64,000 nucleotides of DNA from Telmatactis stephensoni (GCA_029948255.1 JALIZF010001907.1:626001-690000), one strand, 5' to 3'. Shown: positions 39,441-52,635, counted from the first letter of the stretch. A program made the numbers and translations. The notes: generated by a model not told the origin, from the sequence alone.

Positions 39441-41334
39441 TGAAGAATATTTAGTTAATTTATTGATATATTTTAAACTTGAAGGGTGTTCGCACCAAGT
39501 CAGAGCATAACTCATCGAATATAAAGCTGTTTCAGCTGTTTTTTGACAAATTCTAATCAGGCAAATGAATAAAACATAAAAACGAAACACTAATTTACGT
39601 CTATCCGTCACTGGAATCAAACTGGTGCTGGAGTACACTCACATACAAACACAAAGAGACTTTGCCGCCTAGTTTGGCCAAACCTAGCTAGTGAACGAGG
39701 GGAATATAATATAGAAATCATTGGTAAGGGCATACAGCCCAGACACATCAGCTATCTCTATATGAACAGGCCCCTGAATAAGATTAGAGAGCTCAGGAAG
39801 TGATAAAAACAAAATATAGCCTATAAAGACGATTGTCGAAGCATCACTGTGAGAGTCTTTGATGTCATGAATGAAACTAGGTCCAATATCAAAGAAAAAA
39901 AGCGCCATACTGAATTACTAAGAAGTAAATTGGGTCAGAAATGATTAGACAAGCAGTTAATTAGATGAACAGAAAGTATTCGCACAAATTTGACTTACTT
40001 AATTTGATTCGAAGACTTGCTTGTTGTTCAAATTCGACCGCCATATTTATAAACCTCGTACCCAGTGCCTCGTTCCGCGGCGCGCATAAGTCTTTCCTTA
40101 CCCGTGTAGCTCGGGTCTTTTCCCGAAAGAAGATATGAAGAACAAAGACTGTAGGTTTGGAAGTACCTTATGATTAAATTCAGTATTTCGTAGTGACTGA
40201 ATTTGTTACACGAAAAGCACGACGATAATCAGAACTTGGCCACCGAATCGGACGGTTGTCCTATAATTTTTTTTAAAATCTCTTTGTTTTCCGTTTATAC
40301 AATAAGCAAATAGGAGAAAATAGGAACTTTAGAGAAACGATTTTATGAAAAAATTGCAGAAAATATCTACCATTTATATTCTTTTTGAGCCAACTGTCAC
40401 AAAATTCATTCATAAAAATATTCAGCAAAATCAAGATAAAATGAAACAGTAAAATGTAAAAACAAAAAAGTCCCTATCACATATATTATGACATCTTTTA
40501 TTTTTATTTTCAAATTCAGTTCTTGTTAAGTTCAGTTCTTCTACACGTATAGAAAAGGTCTTTTTATCCTTATTTTTTATACCTCCATATTTACTGAGAT
40601 ATAAACGTTTCAAATTTTAAAATGCAAATATGTGATGACGTAAAAGGAGTCATCATTTATTATACAAAAACAAGATGACTTAAAATACTCTATTTTTTTC
40701 ATTTCCGCGAAATTATTTCCATTGGTAAAGCCTGTTGTTTAGTGAAAAATCTGGTTATCAAATTGAAGACCTCTTTTTGTAAAAGCCACGAGAAGCTGGT
40801 GTTGTTGCCTCCTTTTACGTCATACATTTGCATTTTGAAATTTGAAACCTTTATAAAATAAGATAACTGAAAGACCTTTACTATATTCTCTGACAAGAAT
40901 CGAGTTTTCAAATAAGAAAAGATGCCATAATTATATGTCATCGAATTCAATTTCAAAAGTTTGATGAGGCGAAGCCATCATCGGGTTGTAAGTAAGAGTG
41001 TGCGTAACTCCACAGGAAGCCCAATAATGATCGATAATGTTAAATTTAAACAAAGGACACTTTGAAATAAAGGAATTTCGATTCAGTGTTAAAATAAACA
41101 GAAACGAAACTGAGATTTTGAAAGCGAACTACCGCCTGAGTCTGTCAAGAAAACAACAATAGCAGTTCGTGAAGACTGACTTCCGTCAATCGACTATTAA
41201 CAAAAATTTGCTGTGGAAATTCTTACAATCAAGTATTAAAGCAAGTACAAATTCATCTTTAAAAGAGATAAATTAAAAATTGTCAAAGAAATAGTTTAAT
41301 GTGAACATTTTCCCGTAAATTAGGCCACGTACAA

Positions 41335-41566
41335 GAGGGTATCAATGGGGTTAACCGATAGCCGTAAGGGACAAAAATTTAATTAACCGTTAGCCGTAAT
41401 AAAAAGTTAACCGTAATAGCTTTTCCAGCGTTCTAAACAATGAAAATTAATTTTTAACCATCAAGAACAATGGAAATTAGTTATTAATTCACTTTAACCG
41501 TAATCGTAAGAAAGGCAAAATATTTTAACCGTTAACCGTAATAGCCACCACCCCATTGAAACCCTC
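41335..41566. mobile_element. GTTAACCGT-rich MITE, best copy
   Basis: Ends GAGGGTATCAATGGGG and CCCCATTGAAACCCTC differ at one position of 16. Between them TTAACCGT, with AGCCGTAA variants, recurs about ten times. It defines the termini of the family also present at 1228-1350 and 2819-2936. Confidence 0.65.
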
Positions 41567-41999
41567 GTACAACATAACCTTGTTCACGAGACTTCAAAGC
41601 CGTGACCGACAGTGAATGAAAATGCTACTTCATTTCAAGCCTAAGATATCCTTTGGGTATCATATCGTTCAAACTAAATAAATAAATATATGAGATAAGC
41701 ACTGGTGTTTTTGGCTCAATTCTCTATGTAAAGGAATATCTCTATATACCTGTTTTATGTTCCAATCGTCTGTTTGTTTACTAAATTTGGAGTGACTCGA
41801 CCGGTTGTGTTTCCGAACGCGTTTAATGTCGGGCGCGTAGCAAAGTTAAAAATCGTTGGTAAGTTGTTTAGTGGCTGTGAATATCTAATTCTTTTGTTAC
41901 ATTATCTTCTAGGAAAAAATATTTTTGGCATTTGCATTTGTTTGACAGCTACGCCTTTTATGTTTCTGGAGTTACAGCAAATTGACAATAAAAATTTAT

Positions 42000-44830
42000 A
42001 TTTTTTTACAAAAAAGCATCCCACTAATCATCTAGGCGCTCAGTAGTCTCATGTAAGCCGAAATGACAGTAGCCAGTTTTTCAACGCTGTATCTCATTAA
42101 TTTACTGACCCTTTTCTTCCTATCCCATATAAGGCTGTAGCCACATGCGCTTAATAAGCGCCTATTTTTATCGGTAACTATTCAGATTGAGTTTTGGTTG
42201 AAGGAACGAAAACTTAACTGATTCTGTCTCAGAATGACCACAATTTGCCAACAAATTCACTGAGTCTTGAGCATATACAGTACAAAATACTTTAGCGCGA
42301 ATATTTACAACTGGGAACTCTTTAGGGAATTCTGAAAGGGCATTGGGACACCTTAAAATGACGATATGAAAAGATGAACTAAATACCGGTATGTAAAAAC
42401 GCAATTTGAAATTACAAAAATACATATAAGTAGAAATAAAGTACCTTACGTAAAGCCTAAAAACCCGTCACGACCAAGCCGCCAATATCTTTACATAGGA
42501 GAAAAAGGAATTAGGATTTTTTTTCGTGCACAAATTGTCCTGTCTGCTCCTTTGATAAAGCAGGTCATCAAACGGTTTCGCGCCTCTTGTGTGAACGCGA
42601 TACGAAAAAGTTTATAGCTCTTTTACTTACCAGTATTTTTAAAGTCAATAGAAGATAAAAGATACGTAGAAGATGAAGTGTACTTAACTTTGTACACACG
42701 CGAGTAATATAAATCTCAGCCAAGAACCCCAAACACGTCACTCTTTCACTACTCTTCGATTCCTTATTAGTTCCTATATGTAAAGCTATAACCGGGTATT
42801 GCTAGTGCAAGAACTCTTCTCAGACTCATTCATAATTCATAGTGAGTCTAACAACCAACCAACTCCATTATTTTGGTCTGGAGGGTGGGTCAGTGAAAAA
42901 TCAGATCACTTTCTCTCAGGAAATTGTATCATATGTACTCAATGTTCAGATTTATCTTAGGTGGTATCTGACAACCTTAATCAAACACTAACACTATTTT
43001 TTGATATATAACTTTAATTTTTCGAAACAGATTGCTCATTAATTATTTGTACAAAAAATGCGACTCCATTAATTGTCAAGAAAGCTACCAAAAGCTACGC
43101 AATCGTATTACATATATAAGATAACTACGATCGTGTTTGTATAGGTAATAGCATGGTTTATAGTCAGTGATCGATTCTTGGCATTTCAAAATTGTCAAAA
43201 AAAATTTCACGAGCCGTAGGGGAGTGAAATTTGGGACAATTTTGAACTATCACTCGTGGTATTTATGCCAAATACCACGTATACAAAACATGCTGTTCTT
43301 TGTTAAAACCTAAGTAAGAAATTTTTACAATTTCCAATAATCAAAAACAGCTGTGAAATTGAATTACCTACACTCGACCTCTTCAGAAAAGTGAAAAATT
43401 GGCTTTCGAGCCTAAACTTATTAGATGCATTACGGGCACATTCGGGCTACCTGTGTGTGTGTGATACTCAGGATAAAGTGAAAAAATTGCCAGTGTTATT
43501 TGATCGTAAAAATGCATGACTGGTGCTCCCACTCTAGGACACAAATTATATTGGGGAGAAAGTATTTTGTAGATAACTGTACCACCTGAATGGTGGTTAT
43601 TGTATTGCTCGTAGTCTTTACAAGCTCCAGAGAATAAAAGAGCAATAAAATCATGCCAACTCAGACATACAGTCTAGACATTAGACATTTTTGTTGTATG
43701 ATTTACATCACTATTTATTATTTTTTTAAAGAATAAAATCATCAAAATCATTACAAGAATCATGCATGTGTAAGATATCTGATGTAGTTCGTAAACTAAT
43801 CGAAGTCAGATACCCTATTACAACAGATTATCTTAAACAAAAATTCAAGTTTGGTTCGAGTTTGGTCATGTATACACAAACAGTGGCAAAAATACTATAT
43901 ACTAATACTATATACTAATATACTATATACAGTCTATACACTATTCTTAGAGAAGATTTTTTTACATTGTATACGAAAAAAGAAAAAAAGGCATTAAATA
44001 AATTAAGCATAATATGGATTGTGGGAAGAAGTAGAAGACAGAAGTACAAATATGTGAAATAAATGATAATTTGAATGGTTTTCACTTAGTATTGTTTCAA
44101 GTATGTAGGCCGAGAAACGTACCGACTTTGTATGGCCAGACAATCATATGCGTTAGAGTACGAGAGTACCAAAACGTTTCTCGAAAACCATACGAAGAAA
44201 ACAGCAACTTTTGCGTTACATCGCACGTCCTATACGCATATGTTTTTGTTTTAAAATGTCGCTTTTCTTTTACATGTAAAAATGTCGTTTTCACATCCAA
44301 AACGCCTGATTAAACATTCAGTCGTAGTCTCAATATCATTTTGCAATCCACCACACTAAAAAGAAAACATTTCTTGCAGATTAAAATTGCAGTGGCGAGT
44401 ATTTTGGTGGCTAAATATTCTAGTACAGTGTTTTCAATAGGAATCGATAGCTATATGTGAACTTCCGGTATCTCGCTTTGTTTTCTTTAAGGACCAATTA
44501 CAAGACAGGAAAAATTCGATGTATTTTTGTGCGTGCATGCGCAGTAAGAAAAATCGGGTTTGGGGACGAGATTGAAACTAGCATCGTAATGTGCACGCAT
44601 GCGCAGACGTTTTTCGCTTGTGTTAGTAGACAGAGCGGAGAGAGGGAGAGAGGTCACGTGATTCTGAGTGTTTGGTGCCTCACTGTAACCCACAGGCATA
44701 TCTAGTTTTATATAGATTTCATAATGGACATTATTTATACATTCTTAATATGCAATCATAGATACTGATCACAGATTTATCTACCCTAGCCTCGACTCAA
44801 ATCTCCGACTCTCCGCACACTACGTCCAAG
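42000..44830. other. Gene-poor spacer, nothing coding seen
   Basis: AT-rich, no convincing exon on either strand. Short frames near 42168-42425 and 44071-44313 have no splice context or recognisable domain. The 44.1-44.3 kb part has inverted-symmetry fragments (AAACGTTTCTCG, ACGTACC) and may be an old repeat. Confidence 0.4.
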
Positions 44831-44832
44831 GA

Positions 44833-45090
44833 ATACACCTATTTCAAAAAAGGTTGTCACCGCTAAGAGCGATAGGCGATAGGTAATAGGTCATTCCAAG
44901 ACCGCAAAGCACTATTGATTTCTAATTGGTTTACATATGAATAGCCAAATATTTGATGGAAGAGTGTAAAGAAAGATTTAGGATGGCTAAATTAAGAAAT
45001 CAATAGTGCTTTGCGGTCTTGGAATGACCTATTACCTATCGCCCATCGCTCTTAGCGGTGACAACCTTTTTTGAAATGTATAGGTGTATA
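44833..45090. mobile_element. MITE, ATACACCTATTTCAAAAAAG family, copy a
   Basis: Inverted arms of about 90 bases: ATACACCTATTTCAAAAAAG, GTTGTCACCGCTAAGAGCGA and GACCGCAAAGCACTATTGAT return in reverse on the right. A sister copy sits at 57981-58226 in a USP9X intron. Confidence 0.8.
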
Positions 45091-45709
45091 CTACAATGCA
45101 ATGCGAACCCTGAAACACAGGGAACCCAAAATGGTAGCCATATAATGGCAGTAAGAGTTTTTGTTCTGCAGACGTTCTGAAGGCCGGAAAATCAATTTTC
45201 GTGATAATATTGTGATAAACAATCGTTAAGTCTCACGCTTCGGTTATCATAGTCAGTAGTATAAATCAGACAGTGTGGTTTCCAAAACTAGAATTCTGAA
45301 ATGAAATTTTATTGTCTCAGATATTTTTCATTAGATGGAGTTTCTTTATTTTGTCTTATTTTTATTCAATTACTTCAATAATTACTCCTTATCTAGTTTC
45401 CACTGTTATCCCCATATCTTATTTGTTCTATAGATTTATTTCTTATCTTTGATCCCCTAAGGCTCGCAGTTATCTGGCTGATGGACCCCTAGTCTGCGTG
45501 ATAGAGGAATTTAGTTGTTCTCATAATAGTTATCATAGCATGTTAATAAAATCCTTTACAATGTTGACATATAACGATGAATAGTCAACTCATTATTGAT
45601 GCTAACAGACAACCGAACAGCACTAGGCAACACACTTACCATGCTTACAGCTAGCTAGTCGATACAGTGACACACAACAACACCTAGGGAAAGACAGAAC
45701 ACCGTAGCA

Positions 45710-48700
45710 ATGGAAAACGGGGAAGGAAAACTTAAAATTCCTGATGGTTTTAGGAATCTTCTGGAGTGTTTGACTCTTGAGATTCTCCGTGAACAACCAA
45801 CAAACATAACTAAGTTTGCTGCTGATTATCTGAAAGGACGACTTAAAGCGAGGGAAGGTACGAGATTATTTGAGATTTATCTCTTTATTCTACTTTCCTA
45901 CACTCGTTATGATATGGAAAACTAGAGGAAGAATTTTATATATCGATAAAATTTGGGTTCGAGGAGAGAAAAATCAATTAGGATGACTCCACGGTCTTGT
46001 GACTGTTTATATGGAAGCCGGAATCTCGCGTCTCTTTTTGAGAAATCTTTCTTGGTTGTAGTTTGTTGAGTTAATTTGACATTGATAAGCTGTTTCTGCC
46101 ATTTTAAATCAATTTTCTGTATCGAGTTTGAAGCACATTCGTTTTTTTGACAGCAACATCATCATCTATGAACCATTCAGCTTATTTCATTCCAAACATT
46201 TGTACATTAATTTAAAACACAAACTCGCAACTTCTGCAAAATCATTAAATTTTTATTCTTAAGGGCAGAATTCTTTTTAAAGATTTATTCATTTTTCTTT
46301 CAATCTTATTTAGCTATTGTCTGTGAGCTGAATCGAATCTTTTATTCAGCATCAATTCAATTTGACCTTGGAAAATCCGGCGAGATTCTCTAAAAACTCA
46401 AGGTTTTTGTACCAAGAGAATCAGACAAATCTTCCATAATTATGATTTTCAAGTTACTTTATTTGGTTACAGTTTCATCGCCTGGCATAGAATTTCTTAT
46501 CGCTACGATCGCTATACGATATTTGTACGAATATCCCTCGAATATATCATCAAAACATTTTTGTGAACTTAAACTTCGTTGCCAAGGCAACACAACATGT
46601 TATGGCTAATTATTTTACAAAGTCATATTCGTAGATTCCTATTTGTAGGAGCTATTTTAATTTTGTAGGATATTGATGTTACTTTTGGCCTGATATTGGA
46701 TTTTTAAGAAACAAAAGATGTGAGAGGATTTACTAACAATTAAGTAACACTGAGAAGCTGAAAGGTTTAAGTAGGATGCTCAATTCTTAAACATTTCTAA
46801 ATTAAGAAAACTTACGCCAAAAAAAATATAATTAGCTGACAGACCGCATGCTGTTTGGCGAATTGTATTTGTAAGCAAAGTGGTCATCCTTCCTATCAAG
46901 TGTTAAGTTTTCTGAGTTCAAAATAAAATTTTTCAAAATATTATTGAAAATTCGCCTCGTAGAAAGGATTTCGGTTAAATCTTAACGGGAGATCAAAGAA
47001 ACTCGTTTCCTTTGCTTAAAACGTGTTATTAGTTACAACACCTGCTTTTTAATAGCATTGCTAATATATATAGCTAATCCTTAATGGCTAAAAGACATCT
47101 CTTTTATTCGACAGTGAATTAAATCTGAAAATAAAGTCATTACTCTAATTTATCCATTCATTAAAACATTTGGTTTGTTAGGGTATTAGGAAGCAAAGAT
47201 TCATTAGTGTTATAACCGTATGATGACCAAGTCGAGTGCTTCACTTATCGCCTCCTAGGTGCGGGGAAAAAAAACAAGCACTACCGCTATTGAGCAGTAC
47301 ATAATAGGGCTGGTGAAGCAGAAGCAGTCTGAAGCAACATACACAACGCGCTTCTGGATCATTTTGCACAACCAGTACACACGAGGGAGCATGCTGAGGG
47401 AGCTTGTTGCATTGCATGTAATAATTTGCTCCCGAAGCTTGCTCCCTCACATTCAGTTTAATATCAGGGAGCATGATCAGGGAGCAAAGTTTTTGTTGCG
47501 CAACAAAATTGTTTTTGCGTGAAATCGTTGGTACACACGAGGGAGCGTGTTGCGGAAGCGTGTTGCGGGACCATATAGAGGGATTTCTTGGCAGACGTGT
47601 TTGTGGTCAAAATAATATACCTTTTCTCCCATGAGAAATAAAGTCTTTTGTCATTCAAAAACTTTCTATTGTACTTGCCCCCAAACGTGGCTGCCATGAA
47701 ATCCCTCTATTGCCTGCGGGAGCGTGCTCCCTCGCGTGTACCGGCCTTGAGGGTTCCATATGAATGCTACGATCGATCGAAACCACTCTAGCTAGACAGT
47801 ATCACATGCAGCAATCATTTGGAAACCACTCTAGCTAGACAGTATCACAGCAAATACGTGGAAACCATTCTAGATCGAGCTAGAGATATCACAGTAATTA
47901 CATGGAAACCTAGCTAGTTTTAGCCTAAGGCGCGTAAGTGTTTTTATTTCAAAACGAATATACTTTTCGATGCGTCTTGGCCTTGTGCCTACACTAAAAC
48001 GGCTTGAGCTTTATTATTTTGAGCAAGACGTGAAAATCAAGACAAAAGATGTGTTTTGGTTAGTGGAGACGTACCGTGTGACTTAATTTATACAACTATT
48101 TCAAAAAAGAAAGAAAGAAGAGAAGAGAAAAGTAAAGAAGAGAAAAGAGAAGAGAAGAGAAAAGAAGAGAAAAGAAAATTAAAGAAGAGAAGAGAAAAGA
48201 AAAGAAAAGGAAAGAAATTAAATGAAAAGCAAATGAAATGAAATGAAGAGAAGAGAAGAGAAAAGAAAAAAACAAACAAAACAAAGGCAAAAAGAAACAA
48301 ACAAACAAAAAGAACAGAAGAGGAAATAAAAGAAAAAGAAAGGAAAAAAGAAAAAGAAAAGTCGTCGGGAAAAGAAGCCTAAACGACTCACTCGAAAAGG
48401 AGTATGGGTAAAAATTACAAAACCTATAATAGAACCACGTGAATATCACTACAACTATTCACTTCTAGTCTGCATCGCTTCTATTCACTAAACGTCTTCA
48501 TTTGAAGTGGTTAAAAAAAGTGAAGTGATGCATCTACCCATACTCCTTATCGGTGTATGGAGTGGGCTCGAGATATCTCGTCCGACAACCTTTTTAAAGT
48601 AGAAGTAAGTTGTTTGTGCCACGGGCGATAGGATAATAATCATCTGAAAATTTACTTAAACATAAAGACAGTATTTATAAATTACCTTGAATTACTGTTA

Positions 48701-50411
48701 TTTTGTCTTTTTGTATTTCTCCCAACGTTTTAGAAAGCCAAATAGTTTTTCACAAGGCCCGTAACTTCTTTAAAACTCCAACCGATGCGTTAGAAACCCG
48801 TACGGTTCAACTGTAGCCAACGATCTGTTCACACGAACATGATATCCCCTCGCCAGTAAACGCGGTTTAATCATTGACAAAAGAACCCAGGGAAAAGAAA
48901 AGCCTTTTCTTTTCCCTGGGTTCTTTTGTCAATGATTAAACCGCGTTTACTGGCGAGGGGATATCATGTTCGCGTCAACAGATCGTTGGCTACAGTTGAA
49001 CCGTACGGGTTTCTAACGCATCGGTTGGAGTTTTAAAGAAGTTACGGGCCTTGTGAAAAACTATTTGGCTTTCTAAAACGTTGGGAGAAATACAAAAAGA
49101 CAAAATAACAGTAATTCAAGGTAATTTATAAATACTGTCTTTATGTTTAAGTAAATTTTCAGATGATTATTATCCTATCGCCCGTGTTTGTGCTTATGCA
49201 TTCTCTTCAGCAGTCGCCTCTTTAGACGTGTCACACAACACCCCCTTGCCAGTGTTGCGTGACGAGATTAAAAACAGCTGCAAGCGTGACACTAGTCACC
49301 GAAACTCATAGTTTATGCATTTTCTTTTCCAGAGAATGGATACGACGAGTGTTTACTCGGGTCACAGATTGATGGCCATTACAAGTACGAGCCGTTCACT
49401 CCAGAGAAAAACACTGAAGCAACTAGCAACGGCCAGCCCTTGATACCTAGCAACGACCGTCATGGTGCTCCTAGCAACGAAATTCCTGGTAATGTCCATC
49501 AAAATGTCCCTAGCAACGAAATTCCTGGTGTGCCAAGCAACAAGGATGCTCCTAGTAACGAACTTTCTGAGGTGCCTGACACCAATAAATCACATCGAAT
49601 AATTCATTATGACGACAAAGATTTAGCAGCAGCAAAAATCCAAGCTGGTTTCCATGGCTACAAATGTCGTCAGCAAATCAAAGAACAAAATCAAGCAGCA
49701 GTGACGATCCAGGCTGGTTACCGTGGTTACATGTGTCGAAATGACCTCGACCATAAGCACGAAGCGGCGACAAAAATCCAGGCAGAATTCAGAGGTTATC
49801 AAGTAAGGAAAGAAATTGGAAAAAATATTTCCAAGAAAGATAACGATAGTGAAGTCGCCCCAAGTCAGTCCGCCGAGCATCAAAAGAAATCTGTGCCCAG
49901 TTTCTCAAGTAGAGATGACGCAGCCACTACTATTCAAGCAGGTTACCGTGGCTACAGAGACCGCAAAGAAATCTCCAACAAAGGCGAAGCAGCAACCACC
50001 ATACAGGCTGGTTACCGTGGCTACCAAGTTCGCAAGCTCAGACGCGACCAATCAGCTGCAGCACTTACCATTCAAAAACATTACCGGGGATATCGAATAC
50101 GAAAGATAAGGCGTGCCCAGTCGGAAGCCGCTATTACAATTCAGTCCAACTACCGGATGTACAGGATACGGAAAGATTTGAAGCAAACAGATTTGAAGCA
50201 AACAGAGGGTAAACCGCCGTCTTTGGCAGAGAGGAACGATCTTCTTGAAGTTTTACAACAGGACAGTCGTTCGTCATTTAGCTTGCCAGTGGAGGACGTG
50301 AAGTTTGAAGGCGATCTTGACAGTGATAGCGACATTGACATTGACAAGGTTGTTGATGAAATGGAGGCCAAGCAAAAGGCCTCTCGAGAAAACCAAGAAA
50401 AGCAAGTCTGA
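45710..50411 (+). CDS. Sp17-like RIIa and multi-IQ protein
   Basis: Two exons, 45710-45857 and 49333-50411, joined in phase 1 over a 3475-base intron (donor GTACGAG, acceptor TTTCTTTTCCAG). Product 408 residues. Residues about 10-48 are an RIIa docking domain (IPDGFRNLLECLTLEILREQ) like that of sperm protein Sp17, which binds A-kinase anchoring proteins in cilia and sperm tails. A PSNE-rich linker follows (86-131). Seven IQ motifs (IQ at residues 152, 175, 198, 250, 273, 296, 319) sit 23 residues apart in blocks of three and four; IQ motifs bind calmodulin or light chains. The tail is acidic (DSDSDIDID). Mammalian Sp17 is about 150 residues with one IQ motif, so this is an expanded form. Role in flagella is inferred from the family. 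Confidence 0.88.
47370..47746. mobile_element. MITE with GGTACACACGAGGGAGC ends, interrupted
   Basis: GGTACACACGAGGGAGCGTG at 47530 faces GCTCCCTCGCGTGTACC ending near 47741; a further similar motif (AGTACACACGAGGGAGC) lies at 47373. The 136-base TAGAGGG MITE is inserted between its arms. It lies inside the Sp17-like intron. Confidence 0.6.
47575..47710. mobile_element. MITE, TAGAGGGATTTC family, copy c
   Basis: Best complete copy: ATAGAGGGATTTCTTGGCAG at the left and CTGCCATGAAATCCCTCTAT at the right, 136 bases, inserted in another MITE. Confidence 0.8.
47785..47905. repeat. Tandem repeat, GAAACCACTCTAGCTAGAC unit
   Basis: Three direct units of about 45 bases (GGAAACCACTCTAGCTAGAC, then CAGTATCACA), with the last diverged. 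Confidence 0.8.
48105..48365. repeat. (AAGAG/AAAG)n purine tract
   Basis: Polypurine low-complexity tract on the plus strand, within the Sp17-like intron. Confidence 0.95.
48620..49186. repeat. Near-perfect 567-base palindrome
   Basis: Two 283-base arms with a single-base centre at 48903. By eye only two mismatches, near CTGTTCACACGAACAT against its counterpart. The arms begin CACGGGCGATAGGATAATAA. No TIR-type terminal motif or target duplication was identified, and no coding frame. It lies 147 bases before exon 2 of the Sp17-like gene, so its transcript would fold into a long hairpin. Confidence 0.92.
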
Positions 50412-50476
50412 GTTAGAGCTATCACGTTTTACAATGTTGTGCAGAAGCATAACAACTGCTGGTATAATAGTACAGT

Positions 50477-51116
50477 TTAAGGTAATGCGCTCGCGCATTC
50501 GTGCGCATAACGTTTGCGCATGTTTTGAACGCGCGCGCTGATATTGAATTTGATTGGGCTTCCTGTGTTCTAAATATTTCAATATGGCGGACGCCACGTA
50601 ACGGTATTCAAAGCCTTATAACTTAAAATCTAGCACGGTGACCTATCCTAATTTTTCCAGAATTCGATGTCTTTTAGCTAAAACTAGTACATATCGAAAA
50701 AAATAAAAAATCTATCGGTTTGTTTCGGAGAAAATCGTGAAAAATCACCTAAAAAAGACGTGACATTCGCACGTAATTTCGACTGTTTTTCAAGTTGGAG
50801 AAGTCAAAACGTAGCATTTTTCTAAACTTTGTGACAATAAACTGTTTTTTAAGAAAGTGTATTTACTCCAGTACCCCTAAAAACTTCTCTTTTTCATATT
50901 ACATCCACCAGAATTAAACTAGACGTAATACTTTGAGAAGCGTTGTTTTTGTTCTAAACTCACGGAGAGTGTCGTGTTCAAGCTAACATAGCGCCAATTC
51001 TATATCGGTAACCCCCTATTTTTGTTATTGTTATGTTTTGCCCATCTCAAAAACTATCTATATGCAAAATTTCAGGAAAATCTATCGGTAAAATTTGCGC
51101 GAGCCCATTACCTTAA
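50477..51116. mobile_element. piggyBac-like MITE with TTAA ends
   Basis: TTAA|GGTAATGCGCTCGCGCA at the left and TGCGCGAGCCCATTACC|TTAA at the right: 17-base inverted termini with one mismatch, flanked by TTAA on both sides, which is the piggyBac target site. The 640-base interior has no transposase frame. It begins 66 bases after the Sp17-like stop codon. Confidence 0.8.
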
Positions 51117-52635
51117 AGCCTATGATTCACAGTTTTAATTTCAACATTTGTTGAGCTCCATATCCTCCAAGAATTGTTGGCAACAAATGTTAAACCGTCA
51201 AACATTGCGGTACATTGCTGTCTTCTGACGCGTCAGGGAATAGACTGTTATCATTACACCACAAATATGCATGCATACATTTCTTTACTGAAAAATGAAA
51301 TTGGTTCACTTGATTTATCTAATGGCTAAGATACAACTGATTTCCGATATCAATTAAGCCTTGTTCTTACAAGCGATGCAAAGCTCGAGTTCGCACTTTC
51401 AAAAGAAGCGACGCAAGCACAAAGGCATTTGCAAAAGAACGGAAAGTTTGTGATTTTGGGTTTGGGGGGGGGGGGGGGGGGGGGAGCGCTAACACCGAGA
51501 GAGAGCCTGTAGATAAGCTACAGAGATACTGAATGCATTGACTTTCTTATTGTTCAAAAGTGAGTTCGAATTTCGAATAACGCTGAAAGGTCTAGATCTT
51601 CCACTGTACAAACATCGAGGCAAGAGGTAGTCTCTCTCGCGGCCATGTTTAGCCTCGTCACGCAACGCTCCCTCGTCGGAGCGTAAACGCGGCTGCGAGG
51701 GAGACTAAGTAAGAGGGAATAGAACACAGTAAAAACACATTGAAAATCACTCTTTCATTTAATGTCTTCATTATTTACGTTGTTGCACAATAACCTTTCT
51801 AAAACAGCTACCATACATTTATCTCCAAAAAAAAGGAACTCATCTGCTTCAGGTATCTTCTATGCAGACACCAATAAGCCTCAAGGTCCACTGTAATACT
51901 TTTTTACACTTGTGCATTATTCTTTTTCTAAGAAATAATCTAACCTCTTTTAGTTTGAAATGGCGGTTTTAAATTTCATTTGTAAATTTCTGGTAACAAA
52001 AGATGAACATCTTTGGACGAAGTCTATATTTGGAGCTTGACGCAACACCTCGAGTGACGTCACAGGATGTACGTTGCACTCAGTATTCCAAAAAATGTTT
52101 AATAATGTTTTATTACTGAAATACTCAATGAAACAATCCTGAATGACACTCGATGCGTCGAATCTCTAGGAAAGAATGAATTGTACAGACAGGTTTCAGT
52201 CTTTCCTTAATTTCAGTTAATACTGAGTCTCCATAAATCTTAGTCCTTTTACGAGTTACTGAGAACATAATACATGACATAATACTCTGCGCATCTTTTA
52301 AAGGCGAACATGCTCATTGCTACAGGTCGTATACTTGAACTTTTAAGCAGCTACTTTTCCCACGCCGGAAAGCCTACAAAGACGGGGACCATGGCCTTGT
52401 AAGCAAGAAATCGATCCGTGAGTGGAAGAAATGTTCATTGACGAAGTGATGTTAAATATAATAAATTATAATTCTCCAAAATTGTCGTCGACTACGAAAA
52501 ATTTAGAAATATGTTAGCTGTGCGATGGTGGCAAAATAGTCTGGTTCTCAATGGGAATCAAATGTAGGGTTGGGTCACTGCCATGTGTTCTTGACGTCGA
52601 GTGTACTTAACCTTCTCTCATTGCATTTCAATTAT
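51117..52635. other. Intergenic, converging 3' ends
   Basis: Space between the Sp17-like gene (plus) and USP9X (minus). It holds a poly-G run (about 51466-51484), a small foldback (51628-51707) and AT-rich sequence. A minus-strand AATAAA at 52108-52113 is a candidate USP9X polyadenylation signal. No exon seen. Confidence 0.4.
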
